Source of the DNA: Prosthecobacter debontii
Lineage (GTDB): Bacteria; Verrucomicrobiota; Verrucomicrobiia; Verrucomicrobiales; Akkermansiaceae
Assembly: GCA_945870855.1 (NCBI GenBank)
Contig: CAMBTP010000007.1
Location: 1 to 64,000, forward strand
DNA length: 64,000 bases
Direction: 5' to 3'
Shown here: positions 40,939-51,481 of the stretch, piece after piece
Layout of the letters: the number at the start of each line of letters is the position of its first letter
How positions within the stretch are numbered: the first letter of the stretch is position 1
Notes under the pieces: model-generated
The model's input: only the letters and a program-made list of their open reading frames with translations
The model's database searches: none
Told to the model about the DNA's origin: nothing
Made by a program: the position numbers and the translations under genes

Positions 40939-40971
40939 GTTGTTGGTGGATCAATTCAGGGTGCGGGCGTT

Positions 40972-41223
40972 TTATACGTCAATCGTGATGTCTTTCTTTC
41001 CTGCTGCTTGTGGAGATGGGCTGGAATTGCCTTTTTTCCCTACAAAGGGCAACCATTTCCGAAGGTCGTAACCCAAGTATGAGGTGCATTTCAGGAAAAT
41101 GGCAAGGGCGACGGCCTCGTCAATAAATGGCAGCGGATCCATCGCCGGGAAAGGCAATGGTCCGATCGTAAGCAGATACAATCCCGTGAGGATGGCTCCA
41201 AGCCATGCGAGTTTTCGTTTCAT
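40972..41223 (-). CDS. Small membrane protein, DUF1232/YkvA-like
   Basis: TM segments and DPLPFIDEAVALAIFLK. Confidence 0.55.
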   Translation of the reverse strand: MKRKLAWLGAILTGLYLLTIGPLPFPAMDPLPFIDEAVALAIFLKCTSYLGYDLRKWLPFVGKKGNSSPSPQAAGKKDITIDV

Positions 41224-41248
41224 CGTCGTAATATTCTACTGATTTCCG

Positions 41249-41641
41249 ATGGCTCAACTTTCCGAGTTTTTCTTGATTCATCCCGGGCTATCGCCGAAGG
41301 TTGGCGATATGGATCCTATTTTACTGAAAACTCTCCACCTAGCCGCTGTCTTCGCCCTGTTCGCCTCTCTCGGCGCGACCTTGCTCGTTGGATCGAAAGC
41401 CAAGTCCGCCTCGATACTGCACGGCATCTCGCTTGTCCTGATTCTCCTTATTGGCTTCGCCATGCTGAAAAAACCGCCGATGGATCAGCAATGGTGGATG
41501 GCGAAACTCGGCCTCTGGCTGTTTATCGGCGTGGCTCCCGTCCTCTCGAAGCGCAAGATCCTCACTCCGTGGATGGTCTTCGTGCTTTGTCTCCTCGCTG
41601 CCACCGCCGCCGCTTACCTCGGCATCCGAAAGCCGTTCTGA
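41249..41641 (+). CDS. Small integral membrane protein
   Basis: Four predicted hydrophobic segments. Confidence 0.65.
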   Translation: MAQLSEFFLIHPGLSPKVGDMDPILLKTLHLAAVFALFASLGATLLVGSKAKSASILHGISLVLILLIGFAMLKKPPMDQQWWMAKLGLWLFIGVAPVLSKRKILTPWMVFVLCLLAATAAAYLGIRKPF

Positions 41642-41702
41642 GATTATATTCAGCCCTTGGGCGCTGCGGGGAGCCATGAAGGCAATTCACTCGGGTAGCC
41701 GA

Positions 41703-41957
41703 CTACTCGATAGGTGGGCTGGTGATGATCGTCGCATCGCCAGCCTTTTTAAAAGTGGGGGCGGAGCGGAGCTGGTTGTCGTCGGGGAGGGTGAGCATAT
41801 CCGGCAGGCGCAGACCGTCATCTACAAGGGCGGGAGGGGTCGGCGCGGCGGGCGTGATTAAGACGTCTTTCTTGGGAGGCTCTGGAATCACGATCACCTT
41901 CGCCGGCGCGCAAGAGGCGACGGCGAGAGCGGCCAGCAAGATAATTGGGGGTTTCAC
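41703..41957 (-). CDS. Small putative lipoprotein
   Basis: MKPPIILLAALAVASCAPAK lipobox-like signal. Confidence 0.55.
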   Translation of the reverse strand: MKPPIILLAALAVASCAPAKVIVIPEPPKKDVLITPAAPTPPALVDDGLRLPDMLTLPDDNQLRSAPTFKKAGDATIITSPPIE

Positions 41958-41968
41958 GGGAGCCGTGC

Positions 41969-43099
41969 TTAGCGCGATTTAATGGGCGGGACCGGGCTAA
42001 GGGTTTGCGGGCCGGTGTAGAGAGTGAGGGGGCGGTAGAGGCGATTGTCGCGGAGCTGTTCGAGGATGTGAGCTGTCCATCCGGAGGTGCGGGAAATCGC
42101 GAAGATCGGGGTGAAAAGGTCGGTGGGGATATCGAGCGAATAATACACCGTGGCGGAATAGAAATCGACGTTTGCCTCGAGGCCTTTGCGGTCACGCATG
42201 ATCTCGGCGATGCGCTCGGACATCTTGATCCATTTCGGCTCGCCGAGCTCTTCGGTAAGTTTCACGGCAAGCTTGCGGAGATGTGGTGCGCGGGGATCAA
42301 GCACTTTGTAAACTCGGTGGCCGATGCCCATGATTTTCTCCTTCCGCGTGAGCTTGCCTTCGACCCACGCGTCCACATTTTCCAGCTCACCGATGTCTTG
42401 GAGCATGTGGATCACGCCTTCGTTCGCACCGCCGTGGAGAGGGCCTTTGAGTGTGCCGATGGCGGCCGTGATCGCAGAATACATGTCGGATAAGGTAGCG
42501 ACGGTTACACGGGCGGAGAAGGTGGAGGCGTTCATGCCATGATCCGCATGGAGGATGAGGGCGACATCAAGAACGCGTGCGGCAGTGTCGGTGGGAACTT
42601 CGCCAGTGATGAGATAGAGGAAATGCTGAGCCTCGGTGAGATCCTCGCGGATTGGCGGTAGTTCAAGGCCATTGCGGAAGCGATGAAAGGCAGCGACGAT
42701 GGTGGCGGACTTCGCACAGAGCGAGAGGGCGATAGCGGCGTTCGCTACCATGTCCGGCTCGCCGATTTTTGCGCGGTGATCATACATGCCGAGCATGGAG
42801 ACGGCGGTGCGCAGGACATCCATAGGGCCAGCGTCCTTGGGCGCGTGTTTCAGAAAATCGATGACCGGTGCGGGCAGCGCACGCTCGGCGCGGAGCTCTA
42901 TTTCAAAGGCGTGCAACTCGGCCTCGTTCGGCAGGCGGTTGTGATGGAGTAAGAAGACGACTTCCTCGTAGCAGCAATTAGCGACGAGATCGTCGATGTG
43001 ATACCCGACGTAGCTGAGTTCGCCGATATTACCGATGACATTGCTGAGGGAGGATTCGTTGGCGATGACCCCTTCGAGGCCGCGTGCGTATTCTGACAT
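41969..43099 (-). CDS. gltA: Citrate synthase
   Basis: LHADHGMNASTFSARV, GPLHGGANEGV, MGIGHRVYKVLDPRA. Confidence 0.95.
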   Translation of the reverse strand: MSEYARGLEGVIANESSLSNVIGNIGELSYVGYHIDDLVANCCYEEVVFLLHHNRLPNEAELHAFEIELRAERALPAPVIDFLKHAPKDAGPMDVLRTAVSMLGMYDHRAKIGEPDMVANAAIALSLCAKSATIVAAFHRFRNGLELPPIREDLTEAQHFLYLITGEVPTDTAARVLDVALILHADHGMNASTFSARVTVATLSDMYSAITAAIGTLKGPLHGGANEGVIHMLQDIGELENVDAWVEGKLTRKEKIMGIGHRVYKVLDPRAPHLRKLAVKLTEELGEPKWIKMSERIAEIMRDRKGLEANVDFYSATVYYSLDIPTDLFTPIFAISRTSGWTAHILEQLRDNRLYRPLTLYTGPQTLSPVPPIKSR

Positions 43100-43229
43100 T
43101 ATCGGGGAAAAAGATTGGGGGTTAGCTCGGACAGGTGCAAAGAAGCGTTTTGCGTGCCGCGGCGCAAGGGAGAAAGGATTCTTTGAATCATGCGTCGATG
43201 ATTCCTTCGGGATCACCATGCCATTGCGA

Positions 43230-44822
43230 TCAGCGCTCCTTGATTGCCTTGATGGCGCGCTCGGCGAGCACACGGAATTCGGAGTCTTTCGTTACGACGA
43301 TTTGGCCAAGCGGGGAAAGGCTGCTCTCAGTGCCGATTTGGCCAAGGATGTTGATTGCAGAACGGCCCAAAGTAGCATTTTCCGAGTCAAGCTGTTCGAT
43401 CACGCTTGGCTCGATCACGGCACCGAACGCCATGTAATGGCGCTCCCAGATCGAAGGATTAGCTAGCCAAAGGGTATTTACGGAAGGGATGGCCTTTTGA
43501 TTATTTCCTTTCTGCAATAACTGCACGAGGCTCTCGGGAACCGGCTTTTCGGCAGCGATATGTTCTTCGAGAACTTTCAGAGCCGCCTCTCCCACCAAGC
43601 TTGGATCCTTAAGCCAAACTAGCAGCGCTTTCGAAAGTTCATCATGGAAACGGATCCCTGGCTTTTCCATGAGTTTAATTAGAATGTCGCTGATATCCTC
43701 GCGGTAGATCGAGGGTTTGGCGGAGGTGAGGCGCTCGACAGCGAGCCTCACGCGATCTATGTCGATACTGGCGAGTTCGCGTTGGTTCAATTTGAAGAAA
43801 GCCGGATCATTTTGGTTATTAAGCTTGTCCGGGGAATTGTATTCAAACTGTTCATTATTGACGCTGACCTCAATGACTCCGATCTCTGAATGCACTGCCT
43901 TGGTGGTGCCGAGAAGGCCGGCTATCTTAGCCACTTCTGTGATATCCATGTCCACATCCGTAAGCACCATCAGGTAGTCGCCTTTGTCCCGTGGATAGGG
44001 GTGGGAGTTGGCTCCCGCCATGGTTTCACGGGTCAGATAGTCTCTCACCGTGTAGATGTTCCGTTGAAGAAGGTCCGTGAGGTAAATTCCGTAAGCGGCT
44101 TTTTCACTGCTCGCGCTTTTTAAGCGGTTTTGTTCGACTTCGAGCGGTTTAGTCGAGAATCGTTCTTTCAATGCGGTAAAAGGATCTTCCGGTGCCTCAG
44201 GAATGAGCAGCGGATTAGTCGGGTCGACATAATTTGGCGAATCAACTGATTCTGTCAATTTTGCCGGAGTCCCCTTGACAAAGAAAGGTATGGTCATCAC
44301 CCCAGCCGCCATCAACAGTCCGAATAATCCCGCTTTAGCCCGTGCTTTAGGGCTTGCGTAAAGCAGCAAGGCGATACTGATAGTAGAAACAAAACCTCCC
44401 ATGATTAGCATATTTTTGAGCGGCATGGCACCCATTAATCCACTCGGCTCGCTGGATAAAAAGAACATCAGGGCAATTATCCCCATCTGCGCGACTCCCA
44501 CGAATCCGGCTATGATGCGTTGTGGGGAGGCGGGCTCTAGTTTATAGGGTTGGGCTTGTTGTGCGTTACGGACTGGCTGCACATCTGTCAGGCCTAAACC
44601 CCGGAGGTGAACCCTTTTGTAGCCGTCCAGTTCGGTTGAGGCTCGTTCTCCCGGATAGAATTTTTTGTAGCGCAGGATTACATCATCGTTGATGCGGAAG
44701 CGCGTGTCGCAAAAACTGCACTCGACCGTCCGATTCATGAGGTCGGCACCTAGGGAAAAACGCTGCCGACAAGATGGGCAACGGACACTAAGGGGCTCTG
44801 CTTTCTCTGTTTCGGTAGGCAT
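43230..44822 (-). CDS. Zinc-ribbon membrane protein with HEAT-like C-terminus
   Basis: VRCPSCRQRFSLGADLMNRTVECSFCDTRF, TM segments, Ala/Leu-rich repeats. Confidence 0.65.
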   Translation of the reverse strand: MPTETEKAEPLSVRCPSCRQRFSLGADLMNRTVECSFCDTRFRINDDVILRYKKFYPGERASTELDGYKRVHLRGLGLTDVQPVRNAQQAQPYKLEPASPQRIIAGFVGVAQMGIIALMFFLSSEPSGLMGAMPLKNMLIMGGFVSTISIALLLYASPKARAKAGLFGLLMAAGVMTIPFFVKGTPAKLTESVDSPNYVDPTNPLLIPEAPEDPFTALKERFSTKPLEVEQNRLKSASSEKAAYGIYLTDLLQRNIYTVRDYLTRETMAGANSHPYPRDKGDYLMVLTDVDMDITEVAKIAGLLGTTKAVHSEIGVIEVSVNNEQFEYNSPDKLNNQNDPAFFKLNQRELASIDIDRVRLAVERLTSAKPSIYREDISDILIKLMEKPGIRFHDELSKALLVWLKDPSLVGEAALKVLEEHIAAEKPVPESLVQLLQKGNNQKAIPSVNTLWLANPSIWERHYMAFGAVIEPSVIEQLDSENATLGRSAINILGQIGTESSLSPLGQIVVTKDSEFRVLAERAIKAIKER

Positions 44823-44929
44823 GTGATGAATTAGTGTCACTCTGCGGCTAGAAGATTGCAAGCCCGCACGCTGAACCAACCCGGAAAATTCGCTCGTCAC
44901 ACCCGTCCATAACGGTTGAAACTCATCGA

Positions 44930-45703
44930 GTGATCCACCCCACCGCCATCATTTCGCCGAAGGCCGAGCTCGGCAGGAACGTCCGCGTCGGCCCCTACTG
45001 CGTCATCGGCTCAGGTGTCGTGCTTGGTGATGACTGCGTGCTCCATTCCCACGTGATCTTGGAGACGAACTCGGTTTTTGGGAAAGGTAACGAGTTTTTC
45101 CCCTTCGCGGTCGTCGGCGGGAAAACCCAGGACTTGAAATACATCGGCGAGCCCACGGCGCTGGAGGTCGGCCACCACAACGTGTTCCGCGAAAACTGCA
45201 CGATCCACCGCGGCACCCACGAGGAGCTGCCAACCCGCATCGGCTCGCACAATCTTTTCCTCTGCTACTCCCACGTCGCGCACGATTGCCAGCTCGGCGA
45301 CCACATCATCCTTTCCAACAATGGCAGCCTCGCCGGCCATTGCACCGTCGGGGACTACGCCATTGTTTCCGGCCTCGCCGCCGCACACCAGTTCTGCCGC
45401 ATCGGGAAACACTCCATCGTCGGTGGCCTGTCGAAAATCGTCCAGGACGTGCCGCCCTTCATGATCATCGATGGCAACCCCGCCGCCACCCGCGGTCTCA
45501 ACCTCATCGGCCTGCAACGCCGAGGTTTTTCCGAAGACGACATCCGCGACCTCAAGTCCGCCTATAAACGCTTGTTCCTGAAAAAGGACATCTCCCTCGC
45601 TAACGGCGTCAGCTCGCTGAAAGCCACCGCCGCCGCATCGAATTCCCACGTCGAGCACCTCATTCATTTCATCGAGGAATCTCAACGCGGCGTGACGAGG
45701 TGA
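44930..45703 (+). CDS. lpxA: Acyl-ACP--UDP-GlcNAc O-acyltransferase LpxA
   Basis: GTG start; left-handed beta-helix hexapeptides, FRENCTIHRGT, SHVAHDCQLGDH. Confidence 0.95.
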   Translation: MIHPTAIISPKAELGRNVRVGPYCVIGSGVVLGDDCVLHSHVILETNSVFGKGNEFFPFAVVGGKTQDLKYIGEPTALEVGHHNVFRENCTIHRGTHEELPTRIGSHNLFLCYSHVAHDCQLGDHIILSNNGSLAGHCTVGDYAIVSGLAAAHQFCRIGKHSIVGGLSKIVQDVPPFMIIDGNPAATRGLNLIGLQRRGFSEDDIRDLKSAYKRLFLKKDISLANGVSSLKATAAASNSHVEHLIHFIEESQRGVTR

Positions 45704-45748
45704 GCGGAGAGAATCTCATGAGCGGCTCGCAACGGTTGCCTGAACATC

Positions 45749-46450
45749 ATGAAAATCTTCTTGTTCCTGCTCGCGATCTCGCTCGCTTTTTTCCCCTCCT
45801 GCAAGGGCAAGGCGAGAGCCAAGGAAGAGGCGAAAGAAGAGGCTCCTAAATCCATGGAAACTGAACTCGCGGAGAAAAAACTGGAACGCGGCTCCCCCGT
45901 TTTCATCCGCGCCTTCAAGGAGGAGCGCGTGCTGGAGCTTTTCATCGAGAACAAGACCACCGGCCAGTTTGAGCTCTTCCGCACCTATCCCATCGCCGCC
46001 GCCAGCGGCCAGCTCGGGCCCAAGCTCGCCGAGGGCGACCGCCAAGTGCCGGAGGGATTTTATTTCTCCCATCCCAGCGACATGAACCCGAACAGCTCCT
46101 TCCATCTCTCCTTCAACGTCAACTATCCCAACGCCTACGACCGCGCCCATGAACGCACCGGCACCTTCATCATGGTTCACGGCAGCAATGTCTCCGTCGG
46201 CTGCCTCGCTATGACGGATGAGAAAATCGAGGAAATCTACACGCTCTGCCAAGCTGCCTTGGATCATGGTCAGCCGTTCTTCCGCGTCCATATCTTCCCC
46301 TTCCGCATGACTCCGGAGCGCATGGCCACAGCCATCGGAAGCCCCCACCTCCCGTTCTGGGAAAACCTCAAAACCGGTTACGACCTTTTCGAGAAAAACA
46401 AGATGCCGCCCATCGTCAGCGTGCGGGATAAGGAATACGTGTTCGAGTGA
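45749..46450 (+). CDS. L,D-transpeptidase family protein, YafK-like
   Basis: Signal peptide/lipobox; TFIMVHGSNVSVGCLAMTDEKIEEIY. Confidence 0.88.
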   Translation: MKIFLFLLAISLAFFPSCKGKARAKEEAKEEAPKSMETELAEKKLERGSPVFIRAFKEERVLELFIENKTTGQFELFRTYPIAAASGQLGPKLAEGDRQVPEGFYFSHPSDMNPNSSFHLSFNVNYPNAYDRAHERTGTFIMVHGSNVSVGCLAMTDEKIEEIYTLCQAALDHGQPFFRVHIFPFRMTPERMATAIGSPHLPFWENLKTGYDLFEKNKMPPIVSVRDKEYVFE

Positions 46451-46463
46451 AGCCGAGCCCCAA

Positions 46464-46576
46464 GGAGCGGCGGATCAGAATCCGCCGATGTCCATGGGAG
46501 GACGATGAATAAGCGCGGCCGCACATCCCATCGGCACCTCATGGGCTAGGGCGGATTTTTGATCCACCCCTCCATG
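46464..46576. repeat. 113-bp terminal-inverted-repeat element, copy 1
   Basis: ~96% identical to 46605-46717 (5 differences); imperfect TIR; internal hairpin cggcggat-caga-atccgccg. Confidence 0.9.
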
Positions 46577-46604
46577 CGCTTCGCGTGAGGCTTCTTACTG
46601 GCAT

Positions 46605-46717
46605 GGAGCGGCGGATCAGAATCCGCCGATGCCCATGGGAGGACGATGAATAAGAGAGTCCGCACATCTCATCGGCACCTCATGGGCTAGGGCGGATTTT
46701 TGATCCACCCCTCCATG
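46605..46717. repeat. 113-bp terminal-inverted-repeat element, copy 2
   Basis: Direct repeat of copy 1, same length, separated by 28 bp. Confidence 0.9.
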
Positions 46718-46774
46718 TTTTTCTCAATGACACCTTCGAGGGCGTGAACCTTGAGAACGCCGACAAGCTTTTCA

Positions 46775-48448
46775 TCACCAAGGTAAAGGAAACGCCCGGT
46801 TGAAGGCAAAGACCTTGTCGCGGAGGGCGTGGAGCTTGGCGGTGTTGGTGTGGTCGGCTAGGGCTTCGGCGATGAAATCGGCGACTTGTTCGACGTCCTT
46901 CTCCATCATCCCACGAGTGGTGACAGCGGGGGTCCCAATGCGGATGCCGCTGGGCTTCATCGGGCTGCCGGTGTCGAACGGGATTCCATTCTTATTAACC
47001 GTGATGCCCGCCTCGTCGAGGGCGACGGAGGCGTCGGAGCCGTTGAGGCCTTTCGGGCGCAGATCGACGAGCATTACGTGGTTGTCCGTGCCGCCGGAGC
47101 AGATGCGGAAACCGTGGTGCGTAAGGCGGGCGGCAATGGCTTGGGCGTTTTTCACGACCTGGGCGGAGTAGGTTTTGAACTCAGGCTTGAGCGCCTCGCC
47201 GAAGCAAATGGCTTTTGCCGCGATAACGTGCATGAGCGGGCCACCTTGGATGCCGGGGAAGACTTGGGAGTCGATTTTTTTCGCAAACTCTTCTTTGCAG
47301 AGGATGATGCCACCGCGCGGGCCGCGCAGGGATTTGTGGGTGGTGGAAGTGACGAAATCCGCGTGCGGGAAGGGGCTTGGATGGACACCTGCCGCGACTA
47401 GGCCGGCGATGTGCGCCATATCGACGAAAAGGTACGCGCCGACCTCGCGAGCGAGTTTTCCCATGCGCTCAAAGTCGATGATGCGGGAGTAAGCAGAGGC
47501 ACCAACGGTGATGAGCGCGGGCTTGAGAGTGCGAGCGGTTTTTTCCAACTCGGCGTAGTCGATGCGCTCGTCATCCGGCGAGACTCCGTAGTGAGTCACG
47601 TCGTAAAAGCGGCCGGAGAAATTTGCCTTGTGGCCGTGGGTGAGGTGGCCGCCGTGGGAGAGATCCATGGTGAAAATTTTATCTCCAGGCTTGAGCACGG
47701 AGAAATAGACGGCGGTGTTCGCCTGCGAACCGGAGTGCGGCTGGACGTTGGCGTGGTCGGCTCCAAAAAGCTCCTTGGCGCGCTCGATGGCGAGGGTTTC
47801 CACGACATCCACGTATTCGCAACCGCCATACCAACGTTTCCCGGGGTAGCCCTCGGCATATTTGTTAGTGAGCAGCGAGCCCTGCGCCTCCATCACGGCG
47901 GGAGACGCGAAGTTTTCCGAGGCGATCAGCTCGATGTGGTTCCGCTGGCGGTGCTCCTCGCCGACGATGGCCGCGTAGAGCTCGGGATCGGTCACGGAAA
48001 TCCGGCTGCCGGAGGAATTGCAAACACGAGATTCGTGGCGCCCGCCCTCGAAGTCGGTGGCGATGAAGGCGCTGGCCATTTCCATCGCGGCGTCGATATC
48101 AGTGTGTTTTCCGGAAAGGCAAAGCACATTGGCGTCGTTGTGTTTGCGGGTGGTGACGGTTTCCTCGACCGAGCGAACACTCGCGGCGCGGACGTGGGTA
48201 TGACGGTTTGCGGCGATGCACATGCCCACGCCCGAGGTGCAGGCAAGGATGCCAAAATCAAAAGTGCCATCTGCAACATTGCGGGCAACGAGGTTAGCAT
48301 AGTCCGCGTAGTCCACCGAGTCCGGCGTGTTCGTTCCGAAATCCTCCACCTCATGCCCTGCGGCACGTAGGTGAGCGACGATGGCGTTCTTCATTTCAAA
48401 AGCGCCATGATCGGCGCCGACGGCGATGCGGAGTGGGGATTGGGTCAT
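46775..48448 (-). CDS. glyA: Fusion of ribose-5-phosphate isomerase B and serine hydroxymethyltransferase
   Basis: N-terminal RpiB ([29 protein letters not shown]) in one frame with GlyA ([39 protein letters not shown]). Confidence 0.95.
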   Translation of the reverse strand: MTQSPLRIAVGADHGAFEMKNAIVAHLRAAGHEVEDFGTNTPDSVDYADYANLVARNVADGTFDFGILACTSGVGMCIAANRHTHVRAASVRSVEETVTTRKHNDANVLCLSGKHTDIDAAMEMASAFIATDFEGGRHESRVCNSSGSRISVTDPELYAAIVGEEHRQRNHIELIASENFASPAVMEAQGSLLTNKYAEGYPGKRWYGGCEYVDVVETLAIERAKELFGADHANVQPHSGSQANTAVYFSVLKPGDKIFTMDLSHGGHLTHGHKANFSGRFYDVTHYGVSPDDERIDYAELEKTARTLKPALITVGASAYSRIIDFERMGKLAREVGAYLFVDMAHIAGLVAAGVHPSPFPHADFVTSTTHKSLRGPRGGIILCKEEFAKKIDSQVFPGIQGGPLMHVIAAKAICFGEALKPEFKTYSAQVVKNAQAIAARLTHHGFRICSGGTDNHVMLVDLRPKGLNGSDASVALDEAGITVNKNGIPFDTGSPMKPSGIRIGTPAVTTRGMMEKDVEQVADFIAEALADHTNTAKLHALRDKVFAFNRAFPLPW

Positions 48449-48604
48449 GGCAGAGAGGACTTGCGCATTCAACGACGGGGATGCGGCGATGGGAAATGGA
48501 AATTTGTAGAAAATTGCCCCCCCGCAATCTTTCGCTCGCATCCGGCGGGGCGGAAGCTAAGAATCTCTCCACGGCAGAGGCCGACAGAACCCGAAAACCC
48601 TACC

Positions 48605-50242
48605 ATGACCATCATCTCATTCATCCTGTTCACCCTCCTCGCGGCGGGACTCACTTGGTTCATCACCCGCAAGGACGAGGCACAAAGCTCCGAGGGCTTC
48701 TTTCTCGGTGGCCGCTCGCTGACTTTCCCCATCATCGCGGGCTCGCTGCTGCTCACGAACCTATCGACCGAGCAGATGGTCGGCCTCAATGGATCTGCTT
48801 TTAAAAATGGCTTAAGCGTCATGGCTTGGGAGGTGGTCGCTGTTGTCGCACTCGTTCTCATGGCCATGTTCTTTTTGCCGCGCTTTTTGAAAGCCGGCAT
48901 CACGACAGTGCCCCAGTTCTTGGAAAACCGCTTCGACAAGCGCACACAGACCCTCGCGAATTCAATTTTCCTCACCGCTTACGCCTTCCTTCTCATTCCC
49001 ATCGTTCTCTACACCGGTGCGCTGGGCCTGATTAGCATCATGGATCTTGAGAATCTCACTGGCATTACGAACCAGACCGTTCTTCTCCACACCATTTGCG
49101 CAGTCATCGGTATCGGAGGCCTGCTCTACGCACGCTTTGGCGGACTTCGTACGCTGGCCGTTCTGGATACCATCAACGGTGTCGGACTTCTCATCGGCGG
49201 CTTCATGATCGCCTTTTACGCCCTCAACACGCTCGGTGGTGATGGTGGTATCAGTGCCGGTTGGGAGAAACTGAATGTGGAGCATCCCTCACACATGGAT
49301 TCGACAGGTGAATCCGGATCCGAAGTGCCATTCTCCACCCTTTTCACAGGAGTCGCGCTGCTGAACCTCTTCTACTGGTGCACGAACCAGCAAATTATCC
49401 AGCGCACCTTTGGCGCCAGCAGCCTGGCCGAGGGGCAGAAAGGTGTGCTCCTAACAGGGGCCCTAAAACTTCTCGGCCCGATCTATCTCGTTCTTCCGGG
49501 CCTCATCGCCTACCATCTTTATTTCGGCCAAGATGTGGCAAATGATGAAGCTTATGGCAAATTGGTTTCGGACGTGCTACCCGCCCATTTTACCGGCTTT
49601 TTCGCCGCCGTCATGGTGGGGGCTATCCTGAGTTCCTTCAATGCGGCTCTCAACTCGACTTCCGCGCTATTCTCGATCGGCCTTTATAAACACATGATCA
49701 ATCCACAGGCAAGCGATGAGCAAACGGTGAAAACCGCCAAGCTCTTTGTCACCGGCATTGCCATTGTCGCGATGATTGGAGCCCCTCTTTTGGCGAAGGC
49801 ATCAAGTATTTTCAGTTACTTGCAGACGATGAACGGCATCTACTTCATTCCGATTTTCGCAGTGGTTCTGATGGGAATGCTCAATCGGCGCGTCCCTTCA
49901 TGGTCGGCATTTGTCAGTATGGTCATAGGCCTTATCCTGCTGATCAGCACTTTGATTGCGTATCCCGTTTTCGCCCCCAAGAAACTCAATGCCGCGACCG
50001 GAAATATGGATGCCTCCAGTTTTGCAGACTTCACGGGCTTCAGCAATTTTCACCTAATGGGCATCGTCTTCTTGCTGCTCGTGGGTATCATGTTTGTCGC
50101 CAGCAAGGTCTCACCTCGCGCGGAAGCATGGGTTCTTGAGACGAGGACTCCCATTGACATGACCCCATGGAAAAATGCGAAGTGGGCTAGTCTGCTTTTG
50201 GTCATCCTTGTGATCGCCATCTATGCCGCCTTCGCGAAATAA
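48605..50242 (+). CDS. Sodium:solute symporter (SSS family), putative sugar transporter
   Basis: GFFLGGRSLTFPIIAGSLLLTNLSTEQMVGLNG and multi-TM SGLT pattern. Confidence 0.9.
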   Translation: MTIISFILFTLLAAGLTWFITRKDEAQSSEGFFLGGRSLTFPIIAGSLLLTNLSTEQMVGLNGSAFKNGLSVMAWEVVAVVALVLMAMFFLPRFLKAGITTVPQFLENRFDKRTQTLANSIFLTAYAFLLIPIVLYTGALGLISIMDLENLTGITNQTVLLHTICAVIGIGGLLYARFGGLRTLAVLDTINGVGLLIGGFMIAFYALNTLGGDGGISAGWEKLNVEHPSHMDSTGESGSEVPFSTLFTGVALLNLFYWCTNQQIIQRTFGASSLAEGQKGVLLTGALKLLGPIYLVLPGLIAYHLYFGQDVANDEAYGKLVSDVLPAHFTGFFAAVMVGAILSSFNAALNSTSALFSIGLYKHMINPQASDEQTVKTAKLFVTGIAIVAMIGAPLLAKASSIFSYLQTMNGIYFIPIFAVVLMGMLNRRVPSWSAFVSMVIGLILLISTLIAYPVFAPKKLNAATGNMDASSFADFTGFSNFHLMGIVFLLLVGIMFVASKVSPRAEAWVLETRTPIDMTPWKNAKWASLLLVILVIAIYAAFAK

Positions 50243-50249
50243 TCCACCC

Positions 50250-51416
50250 ATGCTTTCTCCGAACACCCCGATCAAATTCCTCGTCACCGAGGCAGGTGCC
50301 GCGCTGCTCTCCCGCTACGGAGTTTCAGCTACTACAGTTTCCGTAGCTCCGGGTAGGGTGAACCTGATCGGCGAGCATATCGATTACTGCGATGGCTTTG
50401 TGCTGCCCTTCGCGATCGAGCGGGCGGTGGTCATAGCCGCCGCGCTGAATGGGACTTCCGAGGTTCGCGTCGCAACTTCTTTCGATACCGAAGGCGCGGT
50501 GATCCCGCTCGGTGCGCCGCAGGAAATTTCCGAGCCGAAATGGTCGAACTACCTGCGCGGTGTGATCGAGGGTTTCCGGCTGCGCGGGATTGAGGTGCCG
50601 GGTTTCGATGCGTTTATCGTCTCCAGCCTACCGGTGGGCGCGGGGCTTTCCTCCTCCGCCGCGCTGGAGTGCGCCATGGCGACTTTGTTGGAAGGTTTCA
50701 CGGAAACATCCCTCGGCACTCGTGAGAAAGCTCTGCTCGCACAAAAAGCGGAGCATGATTTCGCGGGCGTGCCCTGCGGGATTATGGATCAGTTCGCCTC
50801 CGCCTTTGGAAAAGAAGACCAGCTCATCCTGATCGACTGCCTCACTGGCGGGACGGAGATGGTGCCCTTCGCCGATCCCTCGCTGACCATTCTCGTTTCC
50901 AATACCAAAGTTTCCCACGAGCTTTCCGACGGCGGCTACGCGGCGCGGCGGAAAAGCACGGAGGACGGCCTCGCCGCGATCGGCAAGCCAAGCTGGCGCG
51001 ATGTGACCCTCGCGGATCTCGAAGGTGCGGCAGGGAAAATGGATGAGGTCACCTTCCGCCGCGGCCGCCACGTTGTCGGCGAGATCGCCCGCACGATCGC
51101 CGCGGCGCAGGCCCTCAAATCACGGTTTTTCACGAGCCTCGGCGGCCTCATGTATGCCAGCCACGATTCTCTCAGGGATGATTTTGAAGTTTCCTGCCCG
51201 GAGCTCGACCATCTTGTGAAAACCGCGAGCGGCCTTGAGGGAGTGATCGGCGCACGGATGACAGGCGGCGGCTTTGGTGGCTCCACGGTTACGCTCTGCC
51301 AAGCGGACAAAGCGGAAGCCATTGCCGCATTTCTCGCGGCCTCCTATGAGGCGGAGTTCGGCTTCGCCCCGGAAATTTTCGCCACCCGCCCGGCGGAGGG
51401 CGCGAGGTTGGTGTGA
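50250..51416 (+). CDS. galK: Galactokinase
   Basis: APGRVNLIGEHIDYCDGFVLPFAI, LPVGAGLSSSAALE, RMTGGGFGGSTV. Confidence 0.96.
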   Translation: MLSPNTPIKFLVTEAGAALLSRYGVSATTVSVAPGRVNLIGEHIDYCDGFVLPFAIERAVVIAAALNGTSEVRVATSFDTEGAVIPLGAPQEISEPKWSNYLRGVIEGFRLRGIEVPGFDAFIVSSLPVGAGLSSSAALECAMATLLEGFTETSLGTREKALLAQKAEHDFAGVPCGIMDQFASAFGKEDQLILIDCLTGGTEMVPFADPSLTILVSNTKVSHELSDGGYAARRKSTEDGLAAIGKPSWRDVTLADLEGAAGKMDEVTFRRGRHVVGEIARTIAAAQALKSRFFTSLGGLMYASHDSLRDDFEVSCPELDHLVKTASGLEGVIGARMTGGGFGGSTVTLCQADKAEAIAAFLAASYEAEFGFAPEIFATRPAEGARLV

Positions 51417-51481
51417 GCTGAGCCCGCGCTTTGCGGAAAAAAAATCTCTCCAAGCGCCGCGCTGGCATTTAGTTTGCCGCT

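Noticed and set aside
46464-46717. CRISPR array
   Set aside because: Only two units of 113 bp with a 28-bp spacer, no cas genes, and units have terminal inverted repeats.
47411-48370. 319-aa ORF antisense to rpiB-glyA
   Set aside because: Shadow frame of well-supported coding sequence.
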